A DNA stretch of 64,000 nucleotides from Halalkalibacter okhensis (GCF_000787375.1 NZ_JRJU01000020.1:27551-91550), one strand, 5' to 3'; shown: positions 54,702 through 63,110, counted from the stretch's first letter. Numbers and translations: made by a program. Notes: generated by a model from the letters alone, not told the origin.

Positions 54702-54910
54702 CGTAAAAAAGCATAGTAATAATAGATTAACTAAACCAATGATCAGTATATGAGTGTACTTGATAGCAACCTCCTCCTTAAGCGATCATTCTATTTCCTT
54801 TGCCCTGTGTATTTCAACGTGTGTATTAAATAAGAGCTCCAACTTTTATTATGGTTTAAACCAAAATTCCCTTAAAAAGTAGTATCTCACCGCCGTTCCA
54901 GTTACGTTTT

Positions 54911-55012
54911 TTATTTCGTCATAATCTTAATAAATTTAAACAACTGGTATATGCTCCACCCGCAAAACAATATAAGAAAAACAACCCCTCCATAAAACAC
55001 GAAAAAATCCAT
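54911..55012 (-). CDS. 33-residue single-span membrane protein
   Basis: MDFFVFYGGVVFLILFCGWS then IYQLFKFIKIMTK: one hydrophobic helix and a basic C-terminus. GGGGGGAA lies four bases before ATG 55012. No family recognised. One of several very small membrane proteins in this stretch. Confidence 0.5.
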   Translation of the reverse strand: MDFFVFYGGVVFLILFCGWSIYQLFKFIKIMTK

Positions 55013-55195
55013 ATAATTCCCCCCACATCAATTCGCACTTGTTAAGTACTGAGATAGCGCACACACTTTTTATACAATTTTACAGTAGTATCCATGGATA
55101 GAAATTCCCGCGTTACCCACAATGTCTTTTTCATCAGCTCTTTAATTACGCTAAACAACTCATTTAGTTTAACATTAATTTCCTTTTTAATGACA

Positions 55196-55226
55196 TAGAA
55201 AAAGCACCCCTTGTTGAAGGGATGCT
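55196..55226 (-). terminator. Terminator behind the 136-residue exported protein gene
   Basis: AGCATCCCTT-CAAC-AAGGGGTGCT on the minus strand followed by TTTTTC; ten pairs with one G-T-type mismatch. Confidence 0.8.
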
Positions 55227-55268
55227 CGCGTTACTTGAATAAGGAAGAAATCGACCAATCTAGACATC

Positions 55269-55679
55269 TTAATATATTATATCTCCATCCTTGCTTTCTA
55301 CAAAGATTTCATAAGAATCAATGTTAGATACAAAATCCAACTCTCCTGATTCCAACACATCTTTAACAACCTTATGAATCTCTAATGCGATTTCTTTAGA
55401 ACTTTCTTCTGTAGCATCTAAAGACGTCTTGATCGTTAGAGATTTTTGATATTCAGAAAGGATATCCCCGATTCCATCATAATTCTCATTTAAAGACTCC
55501 ATAACATTCATTGTAATAGCAGATAACTCTTGATTCACTTTTTGCATATCGAATTCTTCACTTTGTGCCACAGCAGTTGTGTCATCCGAATCACTAACAA
55601 ACGTCGTAATTCCTATACCCCCAACAATCATAATAGCTACAATACCAGAAGCTATAAGACCTTTTTTCAAATTGTCCAC
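55269..55679 (-). CDS. Exported or membrane-anchored protein, unknown
   Basis: 136 residues: helix LIASGIVAIMIVGGIGITTF near the N-terminus, then an acidic helical domain with no recognised motif. The start is either GTG 55679, adjacent to AAGGAAGGG, or more likely TTG 55670, eight bases from it. It has its own terminator. Confidence 0.6.
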   Translation of the reverse strand: MDNLKKGLIASGIVAIMIVGGIGITTFVSDSDDTTAVAQSEEFDMQKVNQELSAITMNVMESLNENYDGIGDILSEYQKSLTIKTSLDATEESSKEIALEIHKVVKDVLESGELDFVSNIDSYEIFVESKDGDIIY

Positions 55680-55810
55680 CCCTTCCTTTATAAAGAAAGG
55701 TATGTCCTAAATAGCTTAATTATTCACTCTGCTGGCCGCACCGGTTTCACTATAGCACCTGGTTTGTTGATAGTATTTCGGCATTCTTCAAGCAGTGAAA
55801 GGCACCTGAT

Positions 55811-55975
55811 TTATTTTACTCTCTTACTTATGATAATCGCGACAGCCATAATAATAGCACCCAGAGCTATGGACACTATAGATAGATTGGTGAAGAGTGG
55901 ATCTAAATGATTGATTTTAGATAACCAATAAACCACTGCCGCAATTATCATCAAAATTAATCCTATCCATTTCAT
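55811..55975 (-). CDS. 54-residue membrane protein, two helices
   Basis: MKWIGLILMIIAAVVYWLSK, a short loop, then a second hydrophobic helix ending in ISKRVK. GAGGTGA four bases before ATG 55975. Not recognised. Confidence 0.6.
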   Translation of the reverse strand: MKWIGLILMIIAAVVYWLSKINHLDPLFTNLSIVSIALGAIIMAVAIIISKRVK

Positions 55976-56044
55976 GTAATCACCTCATATACCATCATAA
56001 CAAACCTTACCTTAACATTGGCTTATAAAAAAACGCCCCGTGAA

Positions 56045-56413
56045 TTATTGAACTGTCACGTTATCAAAAGGCGTAATTTCACCATTCACTAGAACATTTA
56101 AAACATCGTGTTCTGGGCCTGTCGTTAAATAAAATAGATGTTGCCCTACAACGCCATCGTTATTACTTACATTGAACTTTATCGTTACAGTATCCCCTTG
56201 TGTTTCTATATCCGCTTCTACATCTCCACTTGAATGAAAAACGATATAATACTCTTTGTCACCGTCAGTGATTGATTGAAGTTTTAAATTGGAATCAATC
56301 TTGTCTTGCACATTATTAGGTACGGTTTCAAGTTGGCTAAAACTCAATGTTGAAGAATGATAAGCTGATAAAATGGAAATTACGATAAATATGAAGAAAA
56401 ATAGTTTCTTCAT
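56045..56413 (-). CDS. Small secreted protein
   Basis: 122 residues: signal peptide MKKLFFFIFIVISILSAYHS, then a beta-rich domain with acidic residues (DGDKEYYIVFHSSGDVEADI). ATG 56413 is eight bases behind AAGGAG; a GTG at 56422 is in frame. No known family was identified. Confidence 0.6.
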   Translation of the reverse strand: MKKLFFFIFIVISILSAYHSSTLSFSQLETVPNNVQDKIDSNLKLQSITDGDKEYYIVFHSSGDVEADIETQGDTVTIKFNVSNNDGVVGQHLFYLTTGPEHDVLNVLVNGEITPFDNVTVQ

Positions 56414-56487
56414 AACCTTCACTCCTTAAGTAAAAGTGATAAAACCAATCCATCGCACGTAGTATGTGAAAGAAGATAACGACTTCT

Positions 56488-56931
56488 CTAAATGGTACTT
56501 AATTCATAATGATAGAATTGTTCATCACGTTTGTACCCATTTTTTTCATATAATCTTTGAGCAGAATCGTTATCAGGGGCTGTACTAAGAACTATACTGC
56601 TCGCTCCTGTTTCAAATGCCAGTTCTTTGGCTCTATTCAAAAACATCTCGCCTAACCCTTGCTTTCTAGCTTGTGCATCCACATACAAGTCATTTAATAT
56701 CCATGCTTTTTTCATGGATATAGATGAAAAGGTAGGATAAAGTTGAGTAAACCCCAAATAGTTATCGTTGTCTTTGGCGACAAATATGACAGAATCGTTT
56801 TTTTCTAATCGACATTTTATGTAAGATTTAGCCCCTTTTAAATCTGATTCTTGATCGTAAAACATACGATACAAGTTAAATAAGGCTGCTACTCCATCTA
56901 AGTCTTTATTGGTAGCCTGATATATTTCCAT
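56488..56931 (-). CDS. GNAT acetyltransferase
   Basis: 147 residues, complete fold: acetyl-CoA loop ARKQGLGEMFLNRAKEL and C-terminal DNDSAQRLYEKNGYKRDEQF. The N-terminus (IYQATNKDLDGVAALFNLYR) suggests the group acting on small amines or amino acids. SD AAGGAGAGA. Confidence 0.88.
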   Translation of the reverse strand: MEIYQATNKDLDGVAALFNLYRMFYDQESDLKGAKSYIKCRLEKNDSVIFVAKDNDNYLGFTQLYPTFSSISMKKAWILNDLYVDAQARKQGLGEMFLNRAKELAFETGASSIVLSTAPDNDSAQRLYEKNGYKRDEQFYHYELSTI

Positions 56932-57054
56932 TAAACATCTCTCCTTCTAACAATATAGTTATTCATAACCAGAATGAGATCATACATTTATAACCTCAAT
57001 AACACTATCGCCCCGGGCACTCCCCGTATAGATATCAGCCAGTCGTTTAACAAC

Positions 57055-57342
57055 TCACTTATTTTCTATCCTTTTTCTATTCCTATAGTAGACTATGATC
57101 ATTAGTATTCCTCCTAGAGCAAAGTGAATATAAGGTGGATCATCATTTATGACTAGACTACCAACAAATAAAAACGTTAGTATCATAGAAAAAGAAATTA
57201 ATGTGCTGGTATGAGAATCATATTTTCTTTTTAGCCGTTTATAAAGCAGTAAAAAAGGAATTCCGCCTACGATTAGTCCTAAAATTGGTACAATTAAAGC
57301 ATATAATTGACTCTGGTATATCCATGAAGGTATTTGTTCCAT
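57055..57342 (-). CDS. Small membrane protein, unknown
   Basis: 95 residues with three hydrophobic helices (about 13-35, 46-64, 70-86) and a basic C-terminus (YYRNRKRIENK). SD AGAGGAGAA before ATG 57342. No family recognised. Confidence 0.6.
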   Translation of the reverse strand: MEQIPSWIYQSQLYALIVPILGLIVGGIPFLLLYKRLKRKYDSHTSTLISFSMILTFLFVGSLVINDDPPYIHFALGGILMIIVYYRNRKRIENK

Positions 57343-57426
57343 CTAGTTCTCCTCTTATAATTACAATTATTAATGTAAACTGTTCCTATTTTGTTTAGGT
57401 AGTGCATTCCCGTTAGTTGGATAATC

Positions 57427-57621
57427 TCATTTTACTTCAACCTCATTTTTTAGCCATTCTTCTTCTGTTTGGTATTTATTTAGGGTTTCTGTAATTGCAT
57501 CTTTAACGACCCTTGGGTAATCATTATTAATTTCCTGTTCTAACTTTGTAATATCAACTCTTAATAATTCTAACGCAGTAACCTTTTCTTCTTTAGACAT
57601 ATATTCATAAATTTTTCTCAT
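57427..57621 (-). CDS. Small soluble helical protein, unknown
   Basis: 64 residues, highly charged and helical (KVTALELLRVDITKLEQEIN), no cysteines or known motif. AAAGAGAGG precedes ATG 57621. It might be an antitoxin-like or regulatory protein, but no partner gene is seen. Confidence 0.5.
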   Translation of the reverse strand: MRKIYEYMSKEEKVTALELLRVDITKLEQEINNDYPRVVKDAITETLNKYQTEEEWLKNEVEVK

Positions 57622-57737
57622 TAAGTATACCTCTCTTTAGAAAAACTTCTTTTACTCTTCTACTCGTTAGCAAACTTAAAGAAAGTTTCTACTCAAAATT
57701 TAAACACAATAAACTCCCCACCCACTTTGCTGTTTTG

Positions 57738-57917
57738 ACGGATCCTCATTCCGTTATTCCATTCAAATCCTTGTTTTTGATTGCGTTTTTGGATCCTCAT
57801 TCCGTTATTTTCTTATTTCGGGCTAAATAATCCCTTTATTTTATGACTTAACGGAACCAGGATCCACTTCCCCCTTTTTTGAAGCGCTTTTCTTTAATTT
57901 AACGGAATCAGGATCCA
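57738..57917. repeat. Short hairpin repeats, two inverted pairs
   Basis: Two copies of GGATCCTCATTCCGTTAT (about 57741 and 57791) and two in reverse (AACGGAACCAGGATCC at about 57850, AACGGAATCAGGATCC at about 57901). Each copy can fold as ACGGA-N7-TCC(GT), and the two orientations can pair with each other. The 57622-58059 gap holds no supported gene apart from these and the following terminator. Confidence 0.7.
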
Positions 57918-57967
57918 CTTTGTCTAACCATTCCAGCTTGTTATAGTACTCTCCTGCCCGTTAGACC

Positions 57968-58005
57968 AAAGAAGTACAATCCACGTCCGAATTGTACTTC
58001 TTTTT
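57968..58005. terminator. Terminator downstream of the DHA2 pseudogene
   Basis: AAAGAAGTACAAT pairs perfectly with ATTGTACTTCTTT over 13 bp, 10-nt loop, T run on the plus strand and a shorter one on the minus strand. Confidence 0.8.
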
Positions 58006-58059
58006 CTACTGCTTTCTACCTTTAAACCGAACCCAAACCAGCTAAATGAAGTCAAGCGG

Positions 58060-59480
58060 CTAACTTGCCTCCACCTCCCATTCTTCGTCAGTCGGTGGAT
58101 AGGTTTTCTGCACTTTGAAGGAAAGAATCAATGAGACAAACGTCAACACACCGATCATCCCAAATGCGATGATGGCACCAAATATATCGGATTGGCGATC
58201 TGAGAGAAATTCGCTCCTGCCCGTTCTGCCGTTGTCATTGCGGTCACGAGCAAGCCTGTTCCAATCGATGCTGACATCTGACGAATGGTATTTGTGACCG
58301 CTGATCCATGAGCAAGTAATTTACGTGGGATTTGATTCAGCCCTGCTGTATTTACTGGCATCATTACCATCGAGAAACCAAACATACGAATCGCATACAT
58401 CACAGTCAAATATAAAATGGATGTGGTGGTATCAATGAAAAGAAAGGCAAAGGTCGAGATCGTCATAATGATCAAACCAGGAATGGCTATCACACGTGCA
58501 CCGTATCGATCAAATATTCGTCCCGTAATCGGAGCCATGAAACCTGTGATCAATGCTCCAGGAAGCAAAACAATTCCAGCCTCTACCGCTGTAAATCCAC
58601 GCATGTTATGCATATATAACGGAATCAGTGTCTCTAGTCCAATAAGACCCAAAAAGCCAATGCTGCAAATGATCGTTGACAGGGTAAACATCCGCGCCTT
58701 AAACACACGGAATTCCAGCATCGGATGGCTCAATCCAAGCTGTCGCTTCACAAACACGTAAATCAATAAAGCACCAAGTAGTAAGAAAATTATTGTTTGC
58801 AGACTTCCCCAACCATTATTCCCTGCACTCGTGAATCCGTAAAGAAGTCCACCGAACCCAAATGTAGATAACATGATTGATATCGGATCGACTTTTGGAT
58901 TTTTGAGCTCCGTCACATTTCTCATGCTAAAATACGCCAAAACCAACATCAACACAGCTAAAGGAGTAATGCCATAAAACATATAACGCCATTCATAATT
59001 CGTAATCACCCATCCAGACAACGTTGGCCCAATCGCTGGTGCAAATGAAATCACAAGACCAATGTACCCCATAGCTGCTCCCCGTCGTTCCACTGGGAAT
59101 ATGAGCAAGAACACCGTCTGCATTAATGGAATCATCACCCCTGCTCCAACAGATTGAATAATCCGTCCAGTAAGGAGGATCGGGAAATTGGTCGCTACCG
59201 CTGCAATGACCGTTCCAACCGTGAAGATTCCCATTGCCGTCAAGAAAAGCTGTCTCGTCGTAAATTTTTAAATTAAAAAAGCCGAGACAGGTACCATGAT
59301 CCCCATCACAAGCATAAAAACCGTCGTTAACCATTGTCCCGTATTGGCTGTGATATTCATTTCGACCATCAGCGGGGGAATGGCAGTAATCATAAGCGTT
59401 TGGTTCAAAACAGCAATAAAAGAACCAATAAGCAATAAACCTGCAATCAGCACTTTACTATAATTCTCGTTATTTTCCAT
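58060..59480 (-). pseudogene. DHA2-family drug exporter, broken twice
   Basis: EmrB/QacA-type fourteen-helix MFS exporter. ATG 59480 begins an intact helix one (LIAGLLLIGSFIAVLNQTLM), but an in-frame TAA at 59268-59270 follows PVSAFLI where relatives have Glu or Gln before RFTTRQLF. The frame resumes to about 58205; a one-base shift after QIANP moves the rest into another frame, which encodes DIFGAIIAFGMIGVLTFVSL, then TYPPTDEEWEVEAS and stops at 58060. Restoring one codon and one base would give a normal protein of about 473 residues. Motif C GAGVMIPLMQTVF is intact. Confidence 0.85.
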
Positions 59481-59557
59481 ATAAAAACTCCTAATTTAAT
59501 AGTCTTCCCTTTGTTTAAAACTGTCACGATTCCTAATGGTCCTTATATAAGTATATC

Positions 59558-59677
59558 TCAATAAATATATTTCGCAATACGAAGCATATAACCATGAATT
59601 TTTTTCCATAAATGAACTACATGGTTCCTGGAGGTTGAAGCGTCATCACAACTTACATTATGCACTTTTATTAACAT
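59558..59677 (-). CDS. Possible 39-residue leader peptide of the exporter
   Basis: MLIKVHNVSCDDASTSRNHV followed by a basic aromatic tail (RIAKYIY). AGGGGTG eight bases before ATG 59677. It lies between an upstream hairpin and the DHA2 exporter gene, and holds an internal AACCATG/CATGGTT pair. It could be a regulatory leader peptide, or chance. Confidence 0.3.
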   Translation of the reverse strand: MLIKVHNVSCDDASTSRNHVVHLWKKIHGYMLRIAKYIY

Positions 59678-59694
59678 ATTCTTTTCACCCCTGC

Positions 59695-59739
59695 GATTCA
59701 AGGAACAAATCCTTAAAGCGGTTTTTTGTTCCTTGAATC
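59695..59739. promoter_or_regulatory. 15-bp hairpin upstream of the leader reading frame
   Basis: GATTCAAGGAACAAA pairs perfectly with TTTGTTCCTTGAATC around a 15-nt loop, without a following T run on the minus strand. It ends about 17 bases before the start of the small reading frame, so it may be an operator or part of a leader fold. Confidence 0.5.
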
Positions 59740-59832
59740 TCCTTTCACTTATCCACAATTAAGATGTTTTTCATTTGAAACGAAAAAAAAGAGCATCAAC
59801 CCTTCTTGGATTAACACCCTTATACAAAGATT

Positions 59833-60540
59833 TTAACATCGTACATATTTGCGTTTAAATCCAAGCTTACCTTTATCTGTTTCTTTTTGTATACTTTCAT
59901 AAGCATTTAGGAAACTACTTTTTTTCTTGTCCCGTTTAACTTCTACTGTACCTACTGCCTCTGCAGTCTCAACGGCCTTTTCATTGAGCGGCAAATATGA
60001 AATTCCGGCCGTGTATAGAAAATTATTCATTGACGCTTTCGTACGCTCTGGCGAAGCATGAATCGTCTTTCTCACTAGCTCAAGCATTTCAGACATCTTG
60101 CTTTCTGAAAATTCATGGTCAGGGCGATTCCCTAAAAGCCAAGAGTAGCAACTCCAGCCCGCAGACATTCTCAACTCTTGACCACTTGCGATCCATTGAT
60201 CAGCAACATCTTGTGCAATAGGTGCTTCTGCCAAAGTTACGGCCACCACATAATCAGACAGCATATAGAAATACGCGTCATCGATCCAACGATCAAAATC
60301 AGATGCCGTCATCGCTTTGGGATCGGCAATAATGCCTGCAAAGTACATAGCATCATAATTACCAGTAGCATATAATTCTTCAGCTAACGGTTGATTTAAT
60401 TTGATTTTCTTTGCGATTGGTTTCATCGCTCCTGTAGCAACACCAAAAACCGGCTCGCGTGCACCATTAGATATGTACATTTTTTTCATCCGTTCCTTGC
60501 CGAGGGCTTCAAGCTCCTGCATAACTGTTTCGAGATCCAT
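59833..60540 (-). CDS. AlkD-like DNA alkylation repair protein
   Basis: 235 residues, HEAT-like helical repeats of the DNA-alkylation-repair (AlkC/AlkD) superfamily; GVATGAMKPIAKKI, YDAMYFAGIIADP and SYVVAVTLA-type segments are seen, with a basic C-terminus (KGKLGFKRKYVRC). AlkD enzymes excise positively charged alkylated bases; the catalytic Asp/Trp set is not secure here, and the protein may be a non-catalytic relative. SD AAAGGAAG. Confidence 0.8.
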   Translation of the reverse strand: MDLETVMQELEALGKERMKKMYISNGAREPVFGVATGAMKPIAKKIKLNQPLAEELYATGNYDAMYFAGIIADPKAMTASDFDRWIDDAYFYMLSDYVVAVTLAEAPIAQDVADQWIASGQELRMSAGWSCYSWLLGNRPDHEFSESKMSEMLELVRKTIHASPERTKASMNNFLYTAGISYLPLNEKAVETAEAVGTVEVKRDKKKSSFLNAYESIQKETDKGKLGFKRKYVRC

Positions 60541-60674
60541 TGTTTGACACTTCCTTTCTTCCTACCTATTAGTTTAATTCTACTCTAAATGATTGTTTAG
60601 AACATTTATTTTAAACTCGCTTTGATCGGCTCCTTCTCTTTCGTATAATCAACGCAATAATATGTGTATCGAAC

Positions 60675-60702
60675 AAAAAAGCGACTCCTAATGTGAATCG
60701 CT
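60675..60702 (-). terminator. Terminator of the 63-residue membrane protein gene
   Basis: AGCGATTC pairs with GAGTCGCT (one G-T) on the minus strand and is followed by TTTTTTG, directly after the stop codon. Confidence 0.85.
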
Positions 60703-60894
60703 CTACTCGTTCGTTTGCAATTTTCTAAGGACTATTCCGTTTATAATTACACCCATTAATCCAGCAACCGTAAAAACATAGGCAACAAATAACGGTGTTG
60801 AAGTTAGTGATTCAGTAAGTATTCGAAATAGACCAACGGATAAAACAAGGAAACTACCTATTAATGCAATAATGGCTTGAGTTTTCTTTTTCAA
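60703..60894 (-). CDS. Small two-helix membrane protein
   Basis: 63 residues beginning (L/M)KKKTQAIIALIGSFLVLSVG, then a second helix and the tail RKLQTNE. The start is TTG 60894, eight bases from AGGAGGT; the frame is open further upstream but that part has no SD and is not hydrophobic in the pattern expected. Function unknown. Confidence 0.65.
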   Translation of the reverse strand: MKKKTQAIIALIGSFLVLSVGLFRILTESLTSTPLFVAYVFTVAGLMGVIINGIVLRKLQTNE

Positions 60895-60964
60895 TCGTAT
60901 ACCTCCTAAAGAAAAAATTCCATAATCCCTATTCTCACCTAGTAATAGAGCAAATGAAGAGCTG

Positions 60965-61144
60965 CTATTTAAACTTACTTGGATTTTCAATTCGAATAGA
61001 GATGACTTCCCCACAATTCAAACAGAACGTATAAATCTTATTAGAACCCATTGAAAACTTCTTTTCTAATGGCTTAACTGGGATAAAATCAGTTCCTTCT
61101 GTAAATTCTATTCCATTACACTTCGGACATTTTGTTTCTTTCAA
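60965..61144 (-). CDS. Zinc-ribbon protein, 59 residues
   Basis: Two Cys pairs, CPKC near residue 6 and CLNC near residue 42, make a zinc ribbon around a short linker. The start is TTG 61144, nine bases behind AAGGAG; the TTG at 61153 touches the SD. It probably binds zinc and perhaps nucleic acid; function unknown. It lies upstream of the small membrane-protein gene and may be cotranscribed with it. Confidence 0.65.
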   Translation of the reverse strand: MKETKCPKCNGIEFTEGTDFIPVKPLEKKFSMGSNKIYTFCLNCGEVISIRIENPSKFK

Positions 61145-61283
61145 CTGGATCAACTCCTTATGTCACGATTCCATTCACTTTCAACGACTATACCGAAATA
61201 ACCAGCTTGTTGCTTATTACTTACGCTTCATAGCTTGTTTGGTTTCAATTTTTTCTTTTGCATCACAATTTATTCCTTATAAA

Positions 61284-61321
61284 ATGAAAACAAGAGCATG
61301 GTAAACAATCCATGCTCTTGT
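61284..61321 (-). terminator. Terminator behind the HEAT-like protein gene
   Basis: ACAAGAGCATGG pairs perfectly with CCATGCTCTTGT over 12 bp, then TTTTC on the minus strand. Confidence 0.85.
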
Positions 61322-61405
61322 CGCTCATTCGTTCGGTTAGATAGTGCGTAACTTCATAAGCAAAAGACACTCATATCATCAGCCATCTGAATAACCTTGA
61401 AATAA

Positions 61406-61951
61406 CTACTTCCATATACCCATATACTTTTTTTGGTACTTTTTATCATCTACAGTTTCAATTAATTCTAGGGCTATTTGTTTTATGGCCTCATCATTAT
61501 AATGGTTATATAAATGTTTCATATTCTGAAGGATGTCATTACGAATTAACGTGTAATTTTTTTCATCGGTGCCATTTTTAAACCGATCAACCATATACTC
61601 CATAACCATGTCCTTTTGGGCTGTACCAGCGATTCCGACTTTCCATATTGATTGGAGGCTATGTCTGGCTGTAACAAACTTTTCGTCTTTTGTTACCTCC
61701 CACAACCGAGGGAAATCTTTCATCATCCTCATTTCCGGGTCGCTTTTAGCTAGACTAGCTAAATATTGTGCTGCACGAGAGCGCTGATGGTTATCCTTAT
61801 CGGTTAAGTCCTCTACAAGTTGGTCCCATACTTCATACGCCCAGTCCACTTTTTGGTCCGTTACTTTTAAAATCGTTTGATAAGCTTCATATCGCTCATC
61901 TTTATTGCCTGTTTTTGATTTTTCAAATTCCACTTCCATTTGACTGTCCAC
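61406..61951 (-). CDS. Helical (HEAT-like) protein, unknown
   Basis: 181 residues, all-helical with repeat-like spacing: VWDQLVEDLTDKDNHQRSRA then AQYLASLAKSDPEMR, and a second unit around RHSLQSIWKVGIAG. No catalytic motif. Related bacillary proteins are annotated only as hypothetical. The start may be GTG 61951 or ATG 61939; both lie after AGGTGGG. Confidence 0.6.
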   Translation of the reverse strand: MDSQMEVEFEKSKTGNKDERYEAYQTILKVTDQKVDWAYEVWDQLVEDLTDKDNHQRSRAAQYLASLAKSDPEMRMMKDFPRLWEVTKDEKFVTARHSLQSIWKVGIAGTAQKDMVMEYMVDRFKNGTDEKNYTLIRNDILQNMKHLYNHYNDEAIKQIALELIETVDDKKYQKKYMGIWK

Positions 61952-62044
61952 TTTCCCACCTACTACTCCAAATTTATATTTATCCCAATCTGTTTAAGCG
62001 CCCCACTGCTTAGCAGTATATAAGTTTGGTTCAACTATTATAAA

Positions 62045-62428
62045 TTATTTCTGCACAATCTGAATAAGGTTGCCGCATGTATCATCGAAGACCGCTATTG
62101 TCATATCACCCATTGCTGTCGGCTCCATAGTAAATGTCACTCCATGTTTTGTTAATCGGTTGTATTCTTCGCGAACATCCTCAACTCCAAACATGGTTGC
62201 TGGAATACCTTCAGACGATATTTTATCTTGATACTCTTTGGCAGCCGGATGGTTATTTGGTTCGAGCAATAGCTCCGTACCATCTTGATCATCGGGAGAA
62301 GTAAGGGCTATCCACCTAAATTCACCGACGGGAATGTCATGCTTTTTAATAAATCCTAGTGTTTCTGTATAAAACTTTAATGCCTTGTCTTGATCTTGAA
62401 CGAAGATACTAGTAACAATGATTTTCAT
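62045..62428 (-). CDS. VOC-family (glyoxalase/bleomycin-resistance fold) protein
   Basis: 127 residues, two beta-alpha-beta-beta-beta units: VTSIFVQDQDKALKFYTETL at the start and MTIAVFDDTCGNLIQIVQK at the end, the metal-site region of the fold. The second Glu/His ligand pattern is incomplete (QI instead of EL), so the enzymatic role is open. It follows an ArsR-type regulator gene, a common pair in bacilli. SD AAGGAGA. Confidence 0.87.
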   Translation of the reverse strand: MKIIVTSIFVQDQDKALKFYTETLGFIKKHDIPVGEFRWIALTSPDDQDGTELLLEPNNHPAAKEYQDKISSEGIPATMFGVEDVREEYNRLTKHGVTFTMEPTAMGDMTIAVFDDTCGNLIQIVQK

Positions 62429-62531
62429 ATAATTTTTGTCTCCTTAAGTTAATTGCGATGCACTGGATTCTGCTAACAATAAGACCCCAAGCAGAAAAGC
62501 CAGACATTCGTCAGTAGATTTTTTAATAAAA

Positions 62532-62810
62532 TTACTCAATCCATCCTTCCAGCAAATTTTTAAGTGGTTCGTTGTTAAAAATAAGTACACGATATTTCCC
62601 TTTTCGTTTTGACTTTACGAGATCTGCCTCTTCCAATACAGAAAGGTGTTTCGCTATGGCCTGTCGCGAAATGGAAAGATTGTGCTTCATAATAAGACGT
62701 ACTGTAAGTTCATACAACGTCAGCTCGTTACGTTCGGTTAATTCGTCTAATATTAGCCGCCGAGTCGAATCGGCAAGTGCTTTAAAGATTGCGTCTTTGT
62801 TCCAATTCAT
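62532..62810 (-). CDS. ArsR-family regulator
   Basis: 92-residue winged helix-turn-helix protein: IFKALADSTRRLILDELTER, then SISRQAIAKHLSVLEEADLV and the wing KRKGKYRVLIF. No cysteine pair for metal sensing, so it belongs to the non-metal ArsR group often found beside VOC or SRPBCC proteins. ATG 62810 lies only six bases after a good -10 box, so the mRNA may be leaderless; the longer frame to 62870 crosses the promoter. Confidence 0.85.
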   Translation of the reverse strand: MNWNKDAIFKALADSTRRLILDELTERNELTLYELTVRLIMKHNLSISRQAIAKHLSVLEEADLVKSKRKGKYRVLIFNNEPLKNLLEGWIE

Positions 62811-62816
62811 ATATCC

Positions 62817-62868
62817 ATCATAAGCAACTGTATGGTTGCTTGTCAAACATGAGCAACTTTCTAGTTGC
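62817..62868 (-). promoter_or_regulatory. ArsR promoter with two operator copies
   Basis: TTGACA (62846-62841), 18-bp spacer, TATGAT (62822-62817). Two identical dyads GCAAC-N6-GTTGC lie at 62824-62839 (between -35 and -10) and 62853-62868 (just upstream of -35), centres 29 bp apart, i.e. close to the same DNA face. Autorepression by the ArsR protein is the likely use. Confidence 0.72.
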
Positions 62869-62914
62869 ATGATAGGGGTATAGGGACTTTCTTATGATCA
62901 TATCCCTTTTATGT

Positions 62915-62967
62915 AAGCGGACACCAGTTCCGCTTGAAGCGGGACGAGGGACCTGTCCCATCGTCCC
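62915..62967. repeat. Two adjacent hairpin elements
   Basis: AAGCGGA-N7-TCCGCTT (62915-62935) belongs to the same 7-nt-loop hairpin family as the elements at 16.6 and 57.8 kb; next to it GGGACGA-N13-TCGTCCC (62941-62967) contains a nested GGGAC/GTCCC pair. They stand upstream of the ArsR promoter. Confidence 0.6.
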
Positions 62968-63110
62968 TTAGAAAATGAGTTGTTTCTTTTAGAATTAGTG
63001 AGCTCACTTTATGTGACTATATTAATAAAAGCTTCCTACATTCATTATATTATAAATAGGAAAAAATGGGATTTTATCATATCGAAGGAAAAAGTAGATT
63101 ATGAGGAGTT

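Noticed and set aside
55027..55195. Open frame with an internal 30-codon reading frame behind the 136-residue protein gene
   Set aside because: Follows a terminator, lacks a convincing SD and resembles no family; may be a gene remnant.
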